NCBI GenBank assembly: GCA_018266295.1
Contig: JAFEAQ010000004.1
Span: 186,001 to 250,000 of the forward strand
Reading direction: 5' to 3'
Length of the DNA stretch: 64,000 bases
Origin: Bdellovibrionales bacterium
GTDB taxonomy: Bacteria; Bdellovibrionota; Bdellovibrionia; Bdellovibrionales; Bdellovibrionaceae
Shown one piece after another: positions 8,676 through 17,037 of the stretch (position 1 is its first letter; every line of letters starts with the position of its first letter). The notes under the pieces were generated by a model. That model searched no databases. It was not told the DNA's origin and saw only the letters and a program-made list of their open reading frames with translations. The translations under genes and the position numbers were made by a program.

Positions 8676-9089
8676 AGGACTCCTTTGGGCTAAGGCTTAT
8701 CGAGTCCATCCAAAAGCGATCTTGCGGAAGCAAAGGTCGCTTTTGCATTTTTAGAGCCTGGTTGTAATTCAATGAGATATTTCGGCGCGTTCGGTATCCG
8801 GGAGTTGATCCAAGTTACGGAATTTTCGGATGGAGAAGGCTCCTGGTAATTTTTAATCTTTCGCACGCTCGCCCAGTGAGAGACACAGCGAAGCGCATCC
8901 GTCCATGAGAACGGGGCCTCCTGAGCATCGTGCTCAGGAGGGAATGAACTCCCTAAGACAAGTACTGAAAAACTTAGAATGTCTTCGTTACGAGAGCCTG
9001 ACGGCCCGGATGGCCGGCAGGAAGCGGGGCTCTCGGGGCAGGCGCCCCGACTCACATGGATGGAGAAACGTCGGCGGAGCTAGTAAAGA
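8676..9089. other. Gene-poor GC-rich hairpin island
   Basis: This 414-bp gap has no gene I can support. From 8903 to 9059 it holds a string of hairpins: an 11-bp perfect stem with a 3-base loop (8917-8927 with 8931-8941), a 5-bp stem AGGGA/TCCCT just after, a long stem GAGAGCC/GGCTCTC (8992-8998 with 9028-9034) enclosing CGGCC/GGCCG, and a 7-bp stem TCGGGGC/GCCCCGA (9033-9039 with 9044-9050). The bases 9001-9060 are 45/60 G+C, far above the neighbours. The two ends carry related inverted sequences (CCATGAGAACGGGGC and the complement of GCCCCGACTCACATGG). It may encode a structured RNA or be a small REP-like or mobile-cassette remnant. The frame on the minus strand through it (8690-9055) has no recognisable protein character. 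Confidence 0.5.
8711..8752 (+). terminator. Possible terminator hairpin downstream of the Nudix gene
   Basis: Perfect 9-bp inverted repeat CAAAAGCGA / TCGCTTTTG (8711-8719 and 8737-8745) with a 17-base loop, followed by CATTTTT. It could end plus-strand transcription from tig and the Nudix gene, although it is about 180 bp past the stop. Confidence 0.4.
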
Positions 9090-9647
9090 CTACCGACAAT
9101 AATCGTACTGCTCAAAGTATCTTTGGCAGACTGTGTACGGAGACTGACAGTCGTTCGCGTCAGTTGAGTTGTAATGAGTCGCAGGACATGTACGTGCTTT
9201 ACCGTGAGCCACGTTCACAGAGAAAGTTCCCTGTTGGATGATCTTTCCCATGTTCGTCATCGTGTAATCAATTTTGTTCACACCCATTGCTAAGAGCGGG
9301 CGTTGAAACGGAGTATTGATCCAAAGATTGTAAGCATGAACACTGCGAGTGTTTTTTACGTCGTAGTCTTCGGTGCGATCGCGACGAGTGCCGTCTTGGC
9401 GAAGACATGAAAGAGTCACTTGTTCTGCGCGGATTCCATCGGGGCCGACGAAGTAATCGTAGCTCGCAGGATCGAGAACAGTGTCGTAGCAAGTGTAGGT
9501 CGCTGAATCACTGGTTCCGCAATAGACAGTCACCATTCCCTGTAATGGAATTGCCAAGAATTGATTGCCCTGTGCAAAACCAGGAGTGGCCGCACGTGCA
9601 GCCACCGCAGTGAACAGGAATAAGGAAAGAGAGATAACGTACTTCAT
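9090..9647 (-). CDS. Exported cysteine-rich protein of unknown function
   Basis: Predicted periplasmic or secreted protein of 185 residues. A clear signal peptide ends near ARAATP (residues 18-23). The mature part has eight or so cysteines, including CGTSDSATYTC and a Cys-rich tail TVCQRYFEQYDYC, suggesting disulfides. I do not recognise a family. The frame ends with a Cys-Arg terminus directly beside the GC-rich hairpin island. No strong ribosome site precedes the ATG. It stands downstream of ctpA on the same strand but is separated from it by a terminator-like hairpin, so it probably has its own promoter. Confidence 0.65.
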   Translation of the reverse strand: MKYVISLSLFLFTAVAARAATPGFAQGNQFLAIPLQGMVTVYCGTSDSATYTCYDTVLDPASYDYFVGPDGIRAEQVTLSCLRQDGTRRDRTEDYDVKNTRSVHAYNLWINTPFQRPLLAMGVNKIDYTMTNMGKIIQQGTFSVNVAHGKARTCPATHYNSTDANDCQSPYTVCQRYFEQYDYCR

Positions 9648-9678
9648 TCAGCGCCTCAGTTCTCGCGCAGACTAATGA

Positions 9679-9700
9679 AGATTGCCGTCATTGGCAATCT
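9679..9700 (-). terminator. Terminator-like hairpin after ctpA
   Basis: AGATTGCC / GGCAATCT is a perfect 8-bp stem with a 6-base loop, followed on the minus strand by TCATTAG. It lies 9-30 bp past the ctpA stop and marks the likely end of the ftsEX-envC-ctpA transcript, though the T-run is weak. Confidence 0.55.
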
Positions 9701-9708
9701 CACCTAGC

Positions 9709-11097
9709 TCAGCGCGCAAGGGCTTTCAGTGTTTTCCAAGCTTTCAAATACGAGAAACACTGATAAACCTGGTAGTCGTTCTTAAATAGTTTCTCTTTTG
9801 TAGTCAGATTCTCATCTTTCTTGTTACCCACATCTTTCCACCACGCTAATGCGTTGCTTGGATCTTTCGGCTTCAAGTCCAATGTCTTTTGAGCTTTATC
9901 GTTTTCTTTTTCGCGGTCACCTTTTAGATGTCCTGCGATGTCTTTTTCACGAGTAATCTTGGACTTTAACACAGATTTTGCAAATGCTTCTGGATCCACA
10001 TCATCAATTTCTATGTCAGGTTTAATACCTTCTGCCTGAATGCTCACACCACTTGGCGTGTAGTAACGAGCCACCGTCAGCTTCAAACCGCTGCCATCAC
10101 CCAATTTCACAACGGATTGAACAGAGCCTTTACCGAAAGTGCGTTGACCCGCGATCAACGCGCGCTTGTTATCTTGCAAAGCACCGGAAACAATCTCACT
10201 CGCAGAAGCTGTGTATTCGTTCACGAGAATGATAATTGGGAAATCCGTGAAACGACCTTTTTTAGACGCGCTAGAAACTTCCTTGTCTTTTTTATTTCTA
10301 CCGATAGTGCTCACGATCGTTCCATCTTTAAGGAACATATCACTGACTTTCACCGCTTGATCCAACAAACCACCTGGATTGCGGCGCATATCGATGATCA
10401 TACCTTCAACTTTTTTATTGTTCTTGATGTGCATATCGATAGCTTTTTCGAGATCTTTAGCCGTGTTCTCGATAAAGCTTGTGATTTTGATGTAAGCGTA
10501 ACCGTCATCCAAGTTCGTGTATTTCACAGACTTGATTTTTACACTGCCACGAACGATGCCGATGTCACGGGGCTCATCTTCACCATCGCGAACGATCTTC
10601 AAAACAACTTTCGAACCTTTTTTGCCCTTCATCAGTTGAGAGGCTTCAACGAGGCTCAAACCTTTTGTGCTGTGACCATCAACTGCGATCACTTTGTCGC
10701 CCGCCTTGATACCGGCTTCCCAAGCTGGGGTGTCTTCAATCGGAGAAATAATAGTCAGGATGCCGTTTGTTACAGAGATCTCGATACCGAGGCCGCCGAA
10801 CTCACCGCTTGTTTCAGTTTCGAAATCTTTAAAGATATCCGGTGGCATAAAGTTCGTGTGCGGATCGAGTTCGCGCAACATCCCTTTGATCGCACCATAG
10901 ATCAGTTTCTTTGTATCAACTTCTTCAACGTAATATTGCTCAACGAGGTTCAACACTTTGGTGAAATTCTGGAGATCCGCGTAGCGATCCTGAGCGAAGG
11001 CTTTGATCTGAAAACCTGTCTCAGCCATTACAAAGAGGGCCAAGAACAAGATCAGTGCCAGTAAGAGAGTTTTCCACTTTTGTACGAATGCCTTCAT
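9709..11097 (-). CDS. ctpA: C-terminal processing protease (S41, CtpA/Prc)
   Basis: Periplasmic serine protease that trims or degrades envelope proteins, including cell-wall hydrolases in other bacteria. The 462-residue product starts with an uncleaved or cleaved signal helix (TLLLALILFLALFVMAETG), followed by the dimer region, a PDZ domain (about 85-170: GEFGGLGIEI, AGDKVIAVDG) and the S41 fold. The catalytic Ser is in YTASASEIVSGAL and the Lys in FGKGSVQ. The ATG at 11097 is chosen because AAAGGAT lies at the right distance; a start 21 bp upstream is possible. It overlaps envC by 4 bp (ATGA). Being last in the ftsE-ftsX-envC operon, it probably acts on the same division-site hydrolase system. 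Confidence 0.93.
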   Translation of the reverse strand: MKAFVQKWKTLLLALILFLALFVMAETGFQIKAFAQDRYADLQNFTKVLNLVEQYYVEEVDTKKLIYGAIKGMLRELDPHTNFMPPDIFKDFETETSGEFGGLGIEISVTNGILTIISPIEDTPAWEAGIKAGDKVIAVDGHSTKGLSLVEASQLMKGKKGSKVVLKIVRDGEDEPRDIGIVRGSVKIKSVKYTNLDDGYAYIKITSFIENTAKDLEKAIDMHIKNNKKVEGMIIDMRRNPGGLLDQAVKVSDMFLKDGTIVSTIGRNKKDKEVSSASKKGRFTDFPIIILVNEYTASASEIVSGALQDNKRALIAGQRTFGKGSVQSVVKLGDGSGLKLTVARYYTPSGVSIQAEGIKPDIEIDDVDPEAFAKSVLKSKITREKDIAGHLKGDREKENDKAQKTLDLKPKDPSNALAWWKDVGNKKDENLTTKEKLFKNDYQVYQCFSYLKAWKTLKALAR

Positions 11098-12215
11098 CGG
11101 CTGAATCCTTTCACCCATTCCATTGGATTGTAGGGCTCTGAAAAATGTCGGACCTCAAAATATAATCCATTTTGTTGATCAAAGCTACTACGTCCGCTGT
11201 TCGCAATAACTTGAGCTTGTGCAACCTCTTGCCCCAATTGGACGCGTAAGTTCGCATTATTCCCATAGACAGTATAATAATGATCTCCGTGATCGAGTAT
11301 TAAAACTTGTCCGAGGCCAGGTAAACTTCCTGCAAATGAGACCACTCCGCTAAACACTGCTTTCACGGGTGCACCCGGATTTGCGGAGATAAAAAGACCT
11401 TTATTACTCAAAACATAGGATTGGTCTGGAACTTTGATGAGACCGAAGTTCTTCACCACTAGACCTTCGACGGGTCTAGGCAACGTGCCCTTCTGATTTT
11501 CAAAAGAAGGTTTCAAAAGCAAATCCATCAAACCTGAGTCCGCAATATCATAACTCAGTGATTTGTCTTTTAAATGTTTGATCTGCTCTTGCGTGAACAT
11601 CTTCGTGCGGCGAATGCCGGCCAAGATACTGTTCTTCTGTGAAATCTCTTTTTGCAGTTTCTGTTCATGCACTTTGAGATTTTTTTCGACTTCTTGCAAA
11701 GAAGCTAATTTCTGTTCCAGACGTTCCCGGCGATAGTGCAAATCTTTGATCGACTCACGATAGGACTTTATCAGATCCACGTCGCGCTTTGCCACGATTC
11801 CAAGAATTTTGAGGTTTCTTTCTAAGTCGGAGGAACTGTTCGCAGCAAAAAGGAAGCGCGCCAAAGTGGGGCCTTTGAGTTTATAGATTGCTCGCAAGCG
11901 TTCTGTCAGTTGAGCTCGCTGTGCTGAGGTCTGCTGATTGTTCTCTTCGATTTTCTGATTGAGACCTTGGATCTGAAGTTCGGTCAGATTGCGCTGCTGC
12001 TCGAGGTCGGCTTTCTCGGTGACGAGTTTTTTCATGTTCTTGTTGATAGAGTAAAGTGCCGTCAGAACTTTTTTTTGCTTCATCTCTTGGATTTCAAGAT
12101 TCTCTTTGGCGATTTGCAGGTCTTTTGCGATCTTTTCCAAATTTGGATCTACAGGCGGCGTTTCCGCCCCTGCAATTGATCCAAACATGAAAACCATCGC
12201 TAAAATTTTCTTCAT
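11094..12215 (-). CDS. envC: EnvC-like activator of cell-wall amidases (coiled coil plus LytM)
   Basis: Periplasmic protein of 373 residues that links FtsEX to peptidoglycan amidases at the septum. It has a signal peptide ending near IAGAETP, a long coiled coil (about residues 25-215) and a C-terminal LytM/M23 domain (about 250-370). The LytM domain lacks the zinc ligands: in place of HxxxD there is GLFISANPGAPVKAV, and where HxH is expected it has GLYFEVRHF. This degenerate form is what is known for EnvC, which activates amidases rather than cutting. It overlaps ftsX by 4 bp and ctpA by 4 bp. Family and position agree; an active peptidase is unlikely. Confidence 0.9.
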   Translation of the reverse strand: MKKILAMVFMFGSIAGAETPPVDPNLEKIAKDLQIAKENLEIQEMKQKKVLTALYSINKNMKKLVTEKADLEQQRNLTELQIQGLNQKIEENNQQTSAQRAQLTERLRAIYKLKGPTLARFLFAANSSSDLERNLKILGIVAKRDVDLIKSYRESIKDLHYRRERLEQKLASLQEVEKNLKVHEQKLQKEISQKNSILAGIRRTKMFTQEQIKHLKDKSLSYDIADSGLMDLLLKPSFENQKGTLPRPVEGLVVKNFGLIKVPDQSYVLSNKGLFISANPGAPVKAVFSGVVSFAGSLPGLGQVLILDHGDHYYTVYGNNANLRVQLGQEVAQAQVIANSGRSSFDQQNGLYFEVRHFSEPYNPMEWVKGFSR

Positions 12216-13132
12216 AGGCTGCTTGCCGCCCAGCCATCATTGATCTGACGAACGCACAGGTAAGAACCTAGAGCACCTAAGAGAGTTCCCGCCAAGCAGA
12301 ATCCAAGCAGCAAACCAATTCCCAAAAATTGCAAATGCTGGGAAAGTTGTAAGAACTTAAGTTCATTCTCAAAGAAACGCAGAACATTCGCATAAGAGAA
12401 ATAGCAAATCCCAACGGCCATCACAGAAGAAACGAAGCCGATCAGAGCGCCTTCGACCATAAAAGGACGACGGATCATTGCCGGCGTCGCACCGATCAGT
12501 TCCAGCACTTCGATTTCTTGACGGCGGGACTGCACAGATGCACGGATCACATTTGAAAGAACAAACAGGGCGGCGCAGAAGATGATAATCCCCAATGCTT
12601 GGCAGGCTTTTTCAAAATAATAAAGAAACTGACCGTATTTTTGAACCCATTCTTGACCGTAGCTCACTTCAGCAACGGATTTTTCTGTCTTCAGTTTTCC
12701 CGCCAGACCATCAAGTACTTTCAAGTGGTCAACGGCTTTTAGCGACTCGCTGAGGGATACTTGAAAACTCGCTGGAATGAGGCTGAGCAAATCTTTTTCA
12801 TTCATAATGTCCGGGGCATAACTTGCCATCTGTGCGCGGAAGTCATCAAGTGCGCGATCCTTGCTGACAAACTTTACTTTGCCAACGCCGGGATTTGATT
12901 CGATTTTCTTTTGAAGCGCCTCCACATCCGAAGACTCTGTATTTTCCGACAGGTAAACAGTCATCTGAAGTTCTTCACCCCAGACCGTTAGAATCTTTTG
13001 CAGGTTTTGCGAAAGCAAAAAAGACCCACAAACGACGATGTAACAAGCGGTCACCACAATGAGTGTTGAAAACTGCAAAGTCCAATTGCGTTTGAGGCTA
13101 CCGATGCGTTGTTGAAAGAGGGTGCGAACCAT
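12212..13132 (-). CDS. ftsX: Cell division protein FtsX
   Basis: Inner-membrane partner of FtsE, 306 residues. It transmits ATP-driven changes across the membrane to EnvC. Four membrane helices are visible: one near residues 22-42 (FSTLIVVTACYIVVCGSFLL), and three after residue 175. Between the first and second is the periplasmic domain (about 45-170) with the family features QMTVYLSEN and VKFVSKDRALDDF. The cytoplasmic loop RRQEIEVLELIGATPAMIRRPF is the conserved signature (seen from residue 202). The start follows the ftsE stop by one base, and the 3' end overlaps envC. Confidence 0.94.
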   Translation of the reverse strand: MVRTLFQQRIGSLKRNWTLQFSTLIVVTACYIVVCGSFLLSQNLQKILTVWGEELQMTVYLSENTESSDVEALQKKIESNPGVGKVKFVSKDRALDDFRAQMASYAPDIMNEKDLLSLIPASFQVSLSESLKAVDHLKVLDGLAGKLKTEKSVAEVSYGQEWVQKYGQFLYYFEKACQALGIIIFCAALFVLSNVIRASVQSRRQEIEVLELIGATPAMIRRPFMVEGALIGFVSSVMAVGICYFSYANVLRFFENELKFLQLSQHLQFLGIGLLLGFCLAGTLLGALGSYLCVRQINDGWAASSL

Positions 13133-13133
13133 T

Positions 13134-13793
13134 TTACTGATCCCCCACGATAAGGCCGTCTTTCAACTGAATCACACGCTTGCTTCTGCGCTTCACCATC
13201 TCGTGATCGTGAGTCGCCACAAACACGGTGGTACCTTGAGAACAAACTCGCTCTAAAAGATCCATGATTTCTTCGCTGAGTTCGGGATCTAAGTTTCCTG
13301 TCGGCTCATCCGCAATCAGAACGCCGGGTTGATGAACAATCGCGCGGGCAATCGCAGTTCTTTGTTGTTCACCACCTGAAATGAATTCTGGGAATTGATC
13401 GTATTTATGAGTCAAACCCACTTGCTCAAGCACTTCTTGCACACGCTTTTGAATTGAAGCCGGCCGATCGCCACGAATTTGTAATGGTAAAGCCACGTTT
13501 TCAAAGATCGTGCGATCCTTAAGTAGTCGGAAATCCTGGAAAACAACGCCGATGCGACGGCGGTATTCAGCCACTTTGGTTTCGCTGAGCTGACTGATGT
13601 TATATCCTGACACTGTCACTAAACCCGAGGTCGCCGTATCAAAGGCGGAGATCATTTTAAAGAGCGAGGTTTTGCCAGCTCCACTGGGCCCCGTTAGGAA
13701 GACAAACTCCCCTTTGCCAATTTGCAGATCTATGTTTTTAAGCGCATGGATCGGACCCGGATATGTTTTGTAAACGTGAGAGAATTCTATCAT
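13134..13793 (-). CDS. ftsE: Cell division ATP-binding protein FtsE
   Basis: ABC ATPase of the FtsEX complex, 219 residues. Walker A is GPSGAGKTS (residues 35-43), the signature is SGGEQQRTAIARA and Walker B LIADEPTGNLDP. The N-terminus MIEFSHVYKTYPG is typical of FtsE. The ribosome site is odd: AAAAGG abuts the ATG with no spacer, so initiation may be weak or use the AGGAA further up. It is the first gene of a tight operon with ftsX, envC and ctpA. The upstream gap carries a near-perfect 11-bp inverted repeat. Confidence 0.95.
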   Translation of the reverse strand: MIEFSHVYKTYPGPIHALKNIDLQIGKGEFVFLTGPSGAGKTSLFKMISAFDTATSGLVTVSGYNISQLSETKVAEYRRRIGVVFQDFRLLKDRTIFENVALPLQIRGDRPASIQKRVQEVLEQVGLTHKYDQFPEFISGGEQQRTAIARAIVHQPGVLIADEPTGNLDPELSEEIMDLLERVCSQGTTVFVATHDHEMVKRRSKRVIQLKDGLIVGDQ

Positions 13794-13799
13794 CCTTTT

Positions 13800-13832
13800 A
13801 TTCTAGGGAATGAAGGAGCTGTTTCCTAGAAT
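13800..13832. repeat. Inverted repeat in the ftsE / Mut7-C divergent gap
   Basis: ATTCTAGGGAA (13800-13810) and TTTCCTAGAAT (13822-13832) are complementary at 10 of 11 positions with an 11-base spacer. A second small stem GTCTC/GAGAC follows. Located between divergent genes, it could be an operator for ftsE or a leader structure for the Mut7-C gene. Confidence 0.5.
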
Positions 13833-13877
13833 ACTCAGGTCCAGTCTCGACGAGAGACCAGCCAGGCGAGGATTCCG

Positions 13878-14642
13878 GTGAAAGTTTTTCTGCGCTTCTA
13901 TGAAGAACTCAATCAATTCTTGCCCTCCGCGCAACAAAAAACTCTGATTGAGTTGGATCTCAAACAGCGCTCGACAGTGAAAGATGTGATCGAATCTATG
14001 GGAGTTCCGCACACAGAAGTCGATTTGATCTTGATCAATGGCGAGAGTGTGGAGTTTGATCAGCTTCTTGAAGACCAAGATAGAGTCAGTGTCTTTCCGA
14101 TGTTTGAGTCCTTTGATATTAGCTCTGTCACAAAACTGCGTGAAGCACCCCTCCGGCAAAGAACGGATCATGGCCTTCGATTTGTCGTCGATGTGAACCT
14201 AGGAAAGCTCGCGCATTTCTTACGGATGCTGGGATTTGATGTCGTCTATCATCCGGATTTGTACGAGGATGCCGTTCTCGCCGCGATTTCCGAACAAGAG
14301 CATCGAATTTTGCTGACCCGAGATCTCGGGTTGCTCAAAAGAAAGAATGTTCATCATGGGTATTACTTAAGAAATCGTCACCCGACACAGCAAATTCTCG
14401 AGGTTTTAAGACGCTTTGATTTGCTTCATTCGACCGACCTCTGCGCCAGGTGCCTTGAGTGCAATACTCCTGTGGTAGAGATTGCCAAAGACCGCGTGAT
14501 TGATCGAATTCCTGCCCGTGTGGCCGAGTCCTATGATGAGTTTTTTATTTGCCCCGATTGCCAGAAAATTTATTGGCAAGGGACGCACTTTCAAGACATG
14601 AAAAAGAAATTAGAGCAGTGGCAAAAAGAGCTCAGCCCCTAG
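13878..14642 (+). CDS. Ubiquitin-like plus Mut7-C RNase domain protein
   Basis: 254-residue protein with two parts. The first 80 or so residues form a ubiquitin/ThiS-like beta-grasp domain (MKVFLRFYEELNQFL to DQDRVSVFPMF). After residue 98 comes the Mut7-C domain, a PIN-like nuclease related to the Mut7 exonuclease C-terminus: RFVVDVNLGKLAHFLRMLGF holds an acidic catalytic residue, LTRDLGLLKR another. A zinc ribbon follows with CxxC pairs (CARCLEC and CPDC). The start is a GTG at 13878 with GAGGA five bases upstream. The architecture is known in bacteria; the RNA target is unknown. It converges on the 84-residue gene, overlapping 4 bp at the 3' ends. Confidence 0.85.
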   Translation: MKVFLRFYEELNQFLPSAQQKTLIELDLKQRSTVKDVIESMGVPHTEVDLILINGESVEFDQLLEDQDRVSVFPMFESFDISSVTKLREAPLRQRTDHGLRFVVDVNLGKLAHFLRMLGFDVVYHPDLYEDAVLAAISEQEHRILLTRDLGLLKRKNVHHGYYLRNRHPTQQILEVLRRFDLLHSTDLCARCLECNTPVVEIAKDRVIDRIPARVAESYDEFFICPDCQKIYWQGTHFQDMKKKLEQWQKELSP

Positions 14643-14893
14643 GGCATTTTGCCAGCAAGCAAAACATCCAAGATGTCTGAATGCTGACGGCGAAGAGCTG
14701 TTTTGATTGCATCTTCTTCGCGAATCGATTCCGCTTTCAAAGCCGTTTCATAGGGAGTCTTTACGGTTTTAATGACAGCACCATTACAGAAAATTCTACT
14801 GACCAAAAATGGATTGCGAGCGCCCCAGTCTTCAGTTTGCACATGAAACTTTTGGCCGCGGACTGTTATGTCTGAATTAAAACCTTTTTGCAT
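14639..14893 (-). CDS. Conserved small protein of unknown function
   Basis: 84-residue cytoplasmic protein. The N-terminal half is beta-rich with a pattern I recall from small proteins of Myxococcus- and Geobacter-like bacteria: GFNSDITVRGQKFHVQTEDW and NPFLVSRIFCNGAVIKTVK. The C-terminal half is helical (SIREEDAIKTALRRQHSDIL). No signal peptide, no catalytic motif. No clear ribosome site is seen; the ATG sits inside a GCATATGC palindrome. Its 3' end overlaps the Mut7-C gene by 4 bp, in convergent orientation. The function is unknown. Confidence 0.68.
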   Translation of the reverse strand: MQKGFNSDITVRGQKFHVQTEDWGARNPFLVSRIFCNGAVIKTVKTPYETALKAESIREEDAIKTALRRQHSDILDVLLAGKMP

Positions 14894-14945
14894 ATGCCGA
14901 AGTCTAGCATAAGATTCCTACTGAAATCAAAAGGGAGGTTTAAAA

Positions 14946-15371
14946 ATGTGGAGTGAATTTAAGGCTTTCATTAGTAAAGGAAACGTTCTTGATTTGGCAG
15001 TCGGTATTATCATCGGTGCGGCCTTCGGTAAGATAGTCTCTTCATTTGTCGCCGATGTTTTGATGCCGGTCATTAGCCTTGGTATGGGCAAGGTCGATTT
15101 CAGTAACTTGTTTGTTTCATTGAACGGCGAACATTACGAAACTTTGGCTGAGGCAAAAAAGGCCGCAGCGCCGACTTTGAACTACGGTGTCTTTTTGAAT
15201 AGCGTGATCGACTTTATTATTTTGGGCTTCGCCGTTTTCTTGATCGTTAAAATGGCCGCAAAGGTTCAAAAACCAGCCGCAGCTCCTGCAACAAAAGAGT
15301 GCAAATACTGCCTTTCGACGATCCCTCTTAAAGCGACGAAATGTTCCCACTGCGGTAGCACTGTGGAATAA
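14946..15371 (+). CDS. mscL: Large-conductance mechanosensitive channel with zinc-ribbon tail
   Basis: Pentameric inner-membrane channel opened by membrane tension that releases solutes on osmotic downshock. The first 105 residues are classic MscL: MWSEFKAFISKGNVLDLAVG, the pore helix VGIIIGAAFGKIVSSFV, and a second helix FLNSVIDFIILGFAVFLIV. The tail is different from E. coli MscL: instead of the usual charged helix it ends with a zinc ribbon, CKYCLSTIPLKATKCSHCGS, with two CxxC pairs. The ATG has a strong GGGAGG site. The channel part is secure; the ribbon may sense metal or redox state, or anchor a partner. Confidence 0.94.
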   Translation: MWSEFKAFISKGNVLDLAVGIIIGAAFGKIVSSFVADVLMPVISLGMGKVDFSNLFVSLNGEHYETLAEAKKAAAPTLNYGVFLNSVIDFIILGFAVFLIVKMAAKVQKPAAAPATKECKYCLSTIPLKATKCSHCGSTVE

Positions 15372-15375
15372 ACCA

Positions 15376-15426
15376 GAGCAAATCTAGCCCGACAAAGGTC
15401 GTATCATACTGATACGGCCCTTTGCT
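15376..15426 (+). terminator. Long hairpin after mscL
   Basis: Outer arms GAGCAAA / TTTGCTC (15376-15382 and 15420-15426) enclose a 10-bp inner stem GGTCGTATCA / TGATACGGCC with a 3-base loop. It lies just past the mscL stop, as a terminator would, but no T-run follows directly (CTCGGAAAAT), so a leader or RNA stability role for the next gene is also possible. Confidence 0.45.
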
Positions 15427-15510
15427 CTCGGAAAATCTACCTCCATAATAAGAGAATCATTTTTTTTGCATCGTTTTTGCATATTGATACTCTTATCCGG
15501 GAGGACTCCT

Positions 15511-16992
15511 ATGAATTGGAATAGAGCGTTTAGACTCCGTTCATTTGCCCAATTATTCTCCATTCTTACATTCCTATTTATTGCAACTAGCACGCAATCT
15601 GCGAAAGCAGCGAACCCTACAAAAGAGCAATGTAATAACTCAGCTGCGGTCAATCTTATGGACGATAGCCAGAAGGACGTATGTAGACGCCTATTACTTG
15701 GTTCCGGCACAAGCGGTTCTGGAGGAACAGACTGCGATTACTCCAGACGTCGTGCCGATGATAAAAAAGAAGCCTTCTTTAGCGCCTGCAAATCTTCTGG
15801 CATGGGCATTGAATCTTGTAAAAAACAACAAGCAGCCTGCGAAAGTGCCGGTGGCGATGATGAGTACGGAAATAGCGCTGAGTTGCTGACAGCGTTTAGT
15901 TCAGCCTTGGGTGTTCCACAAAATTCTGGGGCGACTTCTCAGTGTTCTCAATATGATGGCCAAGGTTTCTACGAAGAAAAAGACCGTATTAATGACAAGC
16001 TCAAAGATATTCAAAAACAATTAAAAGATAATAAAAAAGAGATCGCAGATATTAACGAAGATTTTTCTAAGAAAATCAAAGATATCCAAAAAGATATCGC
16101 TGATGCGCAAAAAGAGCTTCAGGATAAGCAAGCTGATATTAAAAAAGAGCAACGTGAGCGTGCAGCCGAACAAGCTAAGCAAGCCGCTGATATGGCAGCA
16201 CAAATTAAAAAGAATGAAACCGCAATCTTGCAAAAGCAGCAAGAAAAAGACGATATCTATGCTGATAAAGCTCAATCTTTAGCGCAAATGACTGAAGATG
16301 TTGCGAATAGCACGTGTATGGATACGGTTCGCCAAGCTTATCTTGATCGCAAAAAGAATCTGCAATTAGCCAATCAAAAATCCAGCTTGAAATCACTGGC
16401 TAGTGCCGGAGGTTCCAACAGTAACTGGCTCAATACCCAGTTTAAGCAGTGTATGTCGAAGTTTTATGCCGCTCGTTTGAACCTGATCCGCAAATCCGAT
16501 GCTAAAATTGAAATGGCTGATAAAGAGATTCGTAACGCTCAATCTGAAAGCGATAACCTTCAGACACAGTTGAGCCAACAAGCGACGTTGGAGCAACAAG
16601 CCCAAGCCGATGAGCAAACTCAGATGTCCCAGCAACAACAGGCTTTGCAGACAAAGATTTCAAACGCGACTTCCGAGATGCAAAGTTTGCAACAATCTAC
16701 CCAACAAAAAGCTCAGGCGGTGAACGACGATTCCACGGCATTACAAAAGCAATACACCGAGCTTTCAAACCAGTTAATTACCTTAGGCGCAGCTCCAAAA
16801 GGTGGCAGAAAAAGTACGACCAGCGGAGCTGAAGTTGCTGTCGCAGCGAGTGAGTACACCGACGCTCGTGATAATGCCAATAAGGGCGAATGCAAATACG
16901 ACGACCTCGTTTTTGGTACCTCCGGTGGCAAGAAGTCTGTGGGCCCAAGCCGCACAGGTGGCTCTTCCAGCAAGACGGGCGCTGCGAAGTAA
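15511..16992 (+). CDS. Exported coiled-coil protein of unknown function
   Basis: 493-residue protein with a signal peptide ending near QSAKAANP. Mature cysteines (CNNSAAVNLMD, CRRLL, CDYSRR, CKSSGMG, CKKQQAAC) suggest a disulfide-bonded N-terminal domain. Two long coiled coils follow: about residues 160-260 (KDIQKQLKDNKKEIADINED) and 320-420, rich in Gln and Ala (QMSQQQQALQTKI). The end is Gly/Ser/Lys-rich. The ATG at 15511 is chosen because GGGAGG precedes it and the signal peptide then starts correctly. It resembles in style the exported helical protein at 37882 and the Tad-linked proteins near 30 kb. No family recognised. A strong terminator follows. Confidence 0.7.
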   Translation: MNWNRAFRLRSFAQLFSILTFLFIATSTQSAKAANPTKEQCNNSAAVNLMDDSQKDVCRRLLLGSGTSGSGGTDCDYSRRRADDKKEAFFSACKSSGMGIESCKKQQAACESAGGDDEYGNSAELLTAFSSALGVPQNSGATSQCSQYDGQGFYEEKDRINDKLKDIQKQLKDNKKEIADINEDFSKKIKDIQKDIADAQKELQDKQADIKKEQRERAAEQAKQAADMAAQIKKNETAILQKQQEKDDIYADKAQSLAQMTEDVANSTCMDTVRQAYLDRKKNLQLANQKSSLKSLASAGGSNSNWLNTQFKQCMSKFYAARLNLIRKSDAKIEMADKEIRNAQSESDNLQTQLSQQATLEQQAQADEQTQMSQQQQALQTKISNATSEMQSLQQSTQQKAQAVNDDSTALQKQYTELSNQLITLGAAPKGGRKSTTSGAEVAVAASEYTDARDNANKGECKYDDLVFGTSGGKKSVGPSRTGGSSSKTGAAK

Positions 16993-17037
16993 GTTTATTT
17001 AGCCCGATTTTCCACTATTCATTCTCTATTTTCTAAT

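Noticed and set aside
8690-9055. 121-codon open frame on the minus strand through the hairpin island
   Set aside because: The encoded sequence changes character along its length, has no ribosome site and no family resemblance; the frame owes its length to GC-rich hairpins.
10117-11064. 315-codon open frame antisense to ctpA
   Set aside because: ctpA on the other strand has catalytic motifs and operon context; this frame has neither.
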